From assembly GCA_025210735.1 (NCBI GenBank), contig JAOARD010000011.1:114988-178987 (forward strand): a stretch of 64,000 nucleotides of DNA. The letters are read 5' to 3'. The notes under the pieces were generated by a model, which was not told the DNA's origin, ran no database searches, and was given only the letters and a program-made list of their open reading frames with translations. Below, one piece after another: positions 60,176-64,000 of the stretch (the first letter of the stretch is position 1; every line of letters begins with the position of its first letter). Source of the stretch: Bacteroidales bacterium. GTDB lineage: Bacteria > Bacteroidota > Bacteroidia > Bacteroidales > UBA6680. A program made the position numbers and the translations under genes.

Positions 60176-62794
60176 CTAGTTTAGACCAGCTAACTTTTTG
60201 ATTTCGTATAGTTTGTTAAGAGCATCCATTGGTGTAAGATTATTTATGTCAGTAGCTGCAATTTCATCTCTTATCTGTTTTAGTACCGGATCATCGAGTT
60301 GAAAAAAGCTTAATTGCATACCTTCTCTGTTTTCTGCTATATTATCAATCTGTTTATTCATGCTTGAGTTGTTCTCTGTCTTCTCAAGATCCTCAAGTAT
60401 CTTTTCGGCTCTTTTTACAACGCTTTTAGGCATTCCTGCCATCTGTGCAACATGAATACCAAAACTATGCTCACTACCTCCTTTTTTAAGCTTTCTTAGG
60501 AATATAACCTTATTTTCGTGCTCTTTTACCGACACATTATAATTCTTTACCCTGTTAAACGATTTCTCCATCTCATTTAATTCATGGTAGTGAGTAGCAA
60601 ATAGTGTTTTTGCTCTGTTAATTGGCTGTTCATGCATAAACTCAACCATTGACCACGCTATTGAAATACCATCGTAAGTAGAGGTTCCTCTTCCTATCTC
60701 GTCAAGTAAAACAAGGCTCCTGTCTGAAAGGTTGTTCATTATACTTGCAGCTTCCTGCATCTCAACCATAAATGTAGACTCTCCCTGCGATATATTATCT
60801 GAAGCGCCAACTCTGGTAAATATCTTATCTATAATACCAATATTAGAAGCGTCTGCTGGTACAAAAGAACCGATCTGAGCCATTAAACATATAAGAGCTG
60901 TTTGCCTTAACAGAGCTGATTTTCCGGCCATATTTGGACCTGTAATCATCATTATCTGCTGAGACTCGTTGTCTAAGAAAACATCATTGGCAACATACTG
61001 CTCTCCATCTGGTAACTGTTTTTCAATAACCGGATGACGGCCGTTTTTTATATCAATAGCAAATGAACTATTTATATTAGGCTTGCTGTATCTGTTGTTT
61101 TTAGCAATTTCGGCGAATGATTGTAAAACATCAAGATTTGCTATTTTGGTAGCGTTTTGTTGATTTACGTTGATATATTCTGTTAGTGCTGCTATCAGTT
61201 TATTATATATATCCTGTTCTAGTGATAAAATCTTCTCTTCAGCACCAAGTATTTTTGTTTCGTACTCCTTAAGCTCTTCAGTAATATATCTCTCTGCTCC
61301 TGTTAAAGTCTGTTTTCTAATCCAGCCTTCTGGTACTTTGTCTTTATGTGTATTCCTTACTTCAAAATAGTATCCGAAAACATTATTAAAACCAATTTTA
61401 AGCGATGGAATACCTGTTTTTTCGCTCTCCTTTTGTTGTAATTCTATCAGGTAATCTTTACCAGATCTTGATATATTTCTTAACTCATCAAGTTCGCTAT
61501 TAATTCCATCGGCAATAGCGCCTCCTTTATTAATAAGAACCGGTGGTTCTGCAACTATCTCTTTATCTATTCGGTCTCTTATTAGTTCGCAGTAGTTAAG
61601 CTGATCTGCAATGTTTCTCAGTGTATCACTTTCAGCTGATTTGCATAGTTCTTTTATCGGCTCAATTGCATACAGGGCATTCTTAAACTGGACAACCTCT
61701 CTTGGATTTATTTTTCCAACAGCTATCTTAGATATTAAACGTTCCAGATCACCTATTTTTCTGATATTTTCTCTTATTGAATCTGTAAAATCAATATTCT
61801 TTAAAAAATACTCAATAGTGTTAAGTCTGTCCTGAATTTGATTCTCTTGTTTTAGAGGTAAAACAATCCATCGTTTTAGCATTCTGGCACCCATTGGCGA
61901 AAGTGTTCTGTCCAGTATATCAGCCAATGTCTGACCACCTTCATTTATAGGATATATAAGTTCCAGGTTTCTTATAGTGAATTTATCCAGCCATACATAT
62001 AAATCTTCTTCAATTCTTGATATTGTATTTATATGTTCAATTTTATTGTGTTGAGTTATAGATAGGTATTCAAGGATTGCTCCGGAGGCTATAATTCCAA
62101 GCTTAAGTTCGTGTATACCAAAGCCTTTTAAGCCTGTTGTGTTGAAATGGTTTAGCAATCTGTTTGTTGCATTCTGTTCTGTAAAAACCCAATCTTCTAG
62201 TTTATATATATAGTGTCTGTTACCAAAACATGATTCAAAAACCTTTGTCTGTCCTCTCTCAATTAGAATCTCTTTTGGAGCAAAGCTGCTTATTAATTTG
62301 TCTATATATTGTAAAGAGCCTTCTGCGGTAAGGAATTCTCCGGTTGAGATATCAAGCAATGATATTCCTGCACTCTTCTTATTTATATATACTGATGCAA
62401 GAAAGTTATTTTCTTTTTGTTCAAGAATATTATCATTAATAGATACTCCTGGTGTAACCAGTTCTGTAATACCTCTTTTGACAATCTTTTTTGTCTTTTT
62501 AGGGTCTTCAAGCTGCTCACAAACAGCAACTCTCTGTCCTGCACGTACAAGTTTTGGCAAGTATGTATCAAGTGCGTGATGTGGAAAACCAGCAAGTTCA
62601 ACATATGAAGCTGAGCCATTAGCTCTTTTGGTTAATGTAATTCCAAGTATTTGCGATGCCTTTATAGCATCGTCGCTAAATGTCTCATAAAAATCACCAA
62701 CTCTAAACAGAAGAATTGCATCAGGGTGCTTTCCTTTTATATCATAATATTGTTTCATCAGCGGTGTTTCGCTGCTTTTTGTCTTTTTAGCCAA
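60176..62794 (-). CDS. mutS: DNA mismatch repair protein MutS
   Basis: The protein has about 872 residues if translation starts at the TTG at 62794, giving (M)[19 protein letters not shown], the usual MutS N-terminus. The mismatch-recognition Phe-x-Glu lies in RVGDFYETF, Walker A is [13 protein letters not shown], Walker [17 protein letters not shown], with ATHYHEL and the C-terminal helix-turn-helix. An ATG at 62857 would add 21 residues with no counterpart in the family. MutS recognises mismatches with MutL. No methyl-directed partner is expected in this phylum. The gene follows the tRNA operon on the same strand but ends before its promoter. Confidence 0.96.
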   Translation of the reverse strand: MAKKTKSSETPLMKQYYDIKGKHPDAILLFRVGDFYETFSDDAIKASQILGITLTKRANGSASYVELAGFPHHALDTYLPKLVRAGQRVAVCEQLEDPKKTKKIVKRGITELVTPGVSINDNILEQKENNFLASVYINKKSAGISLLDISTGEFLTAEGSLQYIDKLISSFAPKEILIERGQTKVFESCFGNRHYIYKLEDWVFTEQNATNRLLNHFNTTGLKGFGIHELKLGIIASGAILEYLSITQHNKIEHINTISRIEEDLYVWLDKFTIRNLELIYPINEGGQTLADILDRTLSPMGARMLKRWIVLPLKQENQIQDRLNTIEYFLKNIDFTDSIRENIRKIGDLERLISKIAVGKINPREVVQFKNALYAIEPIKELCKSAESDTLRNIADQLNYCELIRDRIDKEIVAEPPVLINKGGAIADGINSELDELRNISRSGKDYLIELQQKESEKTGIPSLKIGFNNVFGYYFEVRNTHKDKVPEGWIRKQTLTGAERYITEELKEYETKILGAEEKILSLEQDIYNKLIAALTEYINVNQQNATKIANLDVLQSFAEIAKNNRYSKPNINSSFAIDIKNGRHPVIEKQLPDGEQYVANDVFLDNESQQIMMITGPNMAGKSALLRQTALICLMAQIGSFVPADASNIGIIDKIFTRVGASDNISQGESTFMVEMQEAASIMNNLSDRSLVLLDEIGRGTSTYDGISIAWSMVEFMHEQPINRAKTLFATHYHELNEMEKSFNRVKNYNVSVKEHENKVIFLRKLKKGGSEHSFGIHVAQMAGMPKSVVKRAEKILEDLEKTENNSSMNKQIDNIAENREGMQLSFFQLDDPVLKQIRDEIAATDINNLTPMDALNKLYEIKKLAGLN

Positions 62795-63127
62795 GATTTT
62801 CCATTTTTTAATGTTCGGGATAAAAGTACCAATTACATAAATATTATAAGAATTCAATGTTGTTTTTTGTTATAAAAAATGCAAACAGAGGGTAGGTTCT
62901 ATATGCTAATAAGTGTAATTATGTATAATAAATTGGCAATTGTTAAAATCAAAAGCATGTTTTTTTTAATGTTTTTTAACAATTGAGAAGGTGTGTTGGT
63001 TATATTATTGTAAATAAGATGTATATGTTGTAGTGAGTTGGAGGATCATGTTATAAAATGTTAAAATAATACGATAAATTTTTATCGTATAGCAAAATGG
63101 TTAATTAGTAAAAAAAAATTGAAATAC

Positions 63128-63157
63128 TTTGTAAAATCAAAAAGACATGTATATTTG
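63128..63157 (+). promoter_or_regulatory. Promoter of the SusC-type receptor gene
   Basis: TTTG at 63128-63131, 18-base spacer, TATATTTG at 63150-63157 (perfect TAnnTTTG). The ATG at 63275 is about 110 bp further on, leaving a long leader. Nothing else is recognised in 62858-63274. Confidence 0.7.
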
Positions 63158-63274
63158 TGAGCAGGATTTAGATCAAAGGATTTAATTTGGTGTTAAAATG
63201 ATTGCTGTTGTTGATGAACTAGCAGCTTCCAAAATATTATTTTTTACTTTTATTATTAACCTAAAATGTTTTAC

Positions 63275-64000
63275 ATGAAAAAGCTATCAGTTTTAATTGC
63301 TTTTATCGCATTCATCGGGCTATCGCTTGTAAATGCGCAGACACGAGCGATTACTGGTACCGTTACTTCTGCTGAAGACGGTATGGGTATTCCTGGTGCT
63401 AACGTGGTTGTAAAAGGAACCACATTAGGTGTAGCTACAGATATTGATGGTAAGTATACCATTAATGTTCCTGAAAACGCTACAGTATTGGTTTTTTCTG
63501 CTATGGGATTTGCAGATAAAGAGGTTGCTATTACTGGAACCGTAATTAATGTTGTTCTTGATCCTTCTAACATTGCTCTTGATGAGGTTGTTGTTGTTGG
63601 ATATGGAACAAAAAAGAAGAATGAGCTTACCAGTTCTGTTACCACAGTAAAAGCTGAGACATTATCTCAAGTACCTATGCCATCAGTAGAGCAGGTTCTT
63701 CAGGGAAATGTAGCAGGTCTTTCATCTGTATCAACAACAGGACAGCCTGGAGCAGCACAGCAGATTAGAATTAGAGGAATTGGTTCTATCAATGCATCAA
63801 GTGCACCTTTGTATGTAATTGATGGAGTACCTGTTGTTTCTGGGGATTATTCACGTCAATCAACATCGTCAAATGCAATTGCAGGATTAAGTAGTAACGA
63901 CATTGCAAATGTTACAGTACTTAAAGATGCATCAGCAACATCTGTATATGGAGCACGTGGAGCAAATGGAGTAATCCTTATCACAACAAAGAGTGGTAAA
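63275..64000 (+). CDS. SusC/RagA-type TonB-dependent outer-membrane receptor, N-terminal part (cut by window edge)
   Basis: The first 242 residues are seen; the frame is open at base 64000. A signal peptide (MKKLSVLIAFIAFIGLSLVNAQ) is followed by the CarboxypepD-regulatory-like domain (ITGTVTSAEDGMGIPGANVVV, in pieces), the SusC linker LDEVVVVGYGTKKK, and the plug domain (VEQVLQGNVAGL, QIRIRGIGSINASSAPLYVIDGVP, VTVLKDASATSVYGARGANGVILITTK). This is the SusC/RagA family that imports glycans or peptides together with a SusD-type lipoprotein, expected downstream outside the window. The substrate is unknown; the protease-rich neighbourhood would fit a RagA-like peptide importer. Confidence 0.95.
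   Translation, partial: MKKLSVLIAFIAFIGLSLVNAQTRAITGTVTSAEDGMGIPGANVVVKGTTLGVATDIDGKYTINVPENATVLVFSAMGFADKEVAITGTVINVVLDPSNIALDEVVVVGYGTKKKNELTSSVTTVKAETLSQVPMPSVEQVLQGNVAGLSSVSTTGQPGAAQQIRIRGIGSINASSAPLYVIDGVPVVSGDYSRQSTSSNAIAGLSSNDIANVTVLKDASATSVYGARGANGVILITTKSGK

Overview
The window is AT-rich bacterial DNA from a member of the Bacteroidota, most likely order Bacteroidales. Signs are promoters of the form TTTG-N19-TAnnTTTG in front of tRNA genes, start codons without Shine-Dalgarno sequences but with A-rich leaders, two gingipain-like C25 proteases with type IX secretion C-terminal domains, a DUF5686-type outer-membrane protein, a SusC/RagA-type receptor at the right edge, lipoproteins with short lipoboxes and a fused ABC permease/M1 aminopeptidase. 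The exact genus cannot be read from the sequence.

Layout. 1-1.6 kb: an ABC exporter (permease cut by the window edge, ATPase). 1.9-2.5 kb: tRNA-Ser(GCT), tRNA-Pro(TGG), then a second tRNA-Pro(TGG) with its own promoter. 2.9-3.1 kb: three tandem ~91-bp structured repeats ending exactly at a start codon. 3.1-12.2 kb: outer-membrane protein, tandem C25 proteases, TonB-like protein. 12.5-25.2 kb: mostly housekeeping and peptide metabolism (Bcp peroxiredoxin, RecA, S9 peptidase, M20 dipeptidase, DUF3109, GpmI, POT-type peptide transporter, DoxX-like protein, two tRNA-Phe, M16 peptidase, two methyltransferases).

25.2-29.8 kb is an accessory island: a candidate structured small RNA, a cluster of DnaA-box-like and iterated motifs, a gene fragment, a TIR-domain gene and an OLD-family ATPase/Toprim nuclease gene. 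Repeats that look like group II intron remnants and a long imperfect hairpin punctuate it. The two intact genes resemble phage-defence effectors; this is the most unusual part of the window.

29.8-39.2 kb: DUF885-like metallopeptidase lipoprotein, AlaDH/saccharopine-dehydrogenase-like oxidoreductase, transglutaminase-like lipoprotein, CutC, a convergent pair of an aegerolysin-like protein and a PI-PLC-X-like protein, a TonB-C/PsbP-like protein and an HD-type hydrolase. 39.3-39.8 kb is non-coding and holds a degenerate 21-bp tandem repeat. 40-44.5 kb: ABC permease/M1 fusion with its ATPase. 44.7-52 kb: a MacAB-like efflux operon (adaptor, ATPase, FtsX-type permease) behind a good sigma-54 promoter, divergent from an NtrC-type regulator and its histidine kinase, with a perfect dyad between them. 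52-56 kb: small proteins, a lipoprotein, a TPR histidine kinase. 56.4-63 kb: ValS, a SpoU/TrmH-type RNA methyltransferase, a tRNA Gly-Leu-Gly operon, MutS. 63.3-64 kb: start of a SusC-type receptor.

Taken together, secreted C25 proteases, S9, M20, M16, DUF885 and M1 peptidases and a POT transporter suggest an organism that lives substantially on protein and peptides (inference). All family assignments come from motif recognition by eye; no database search was run.
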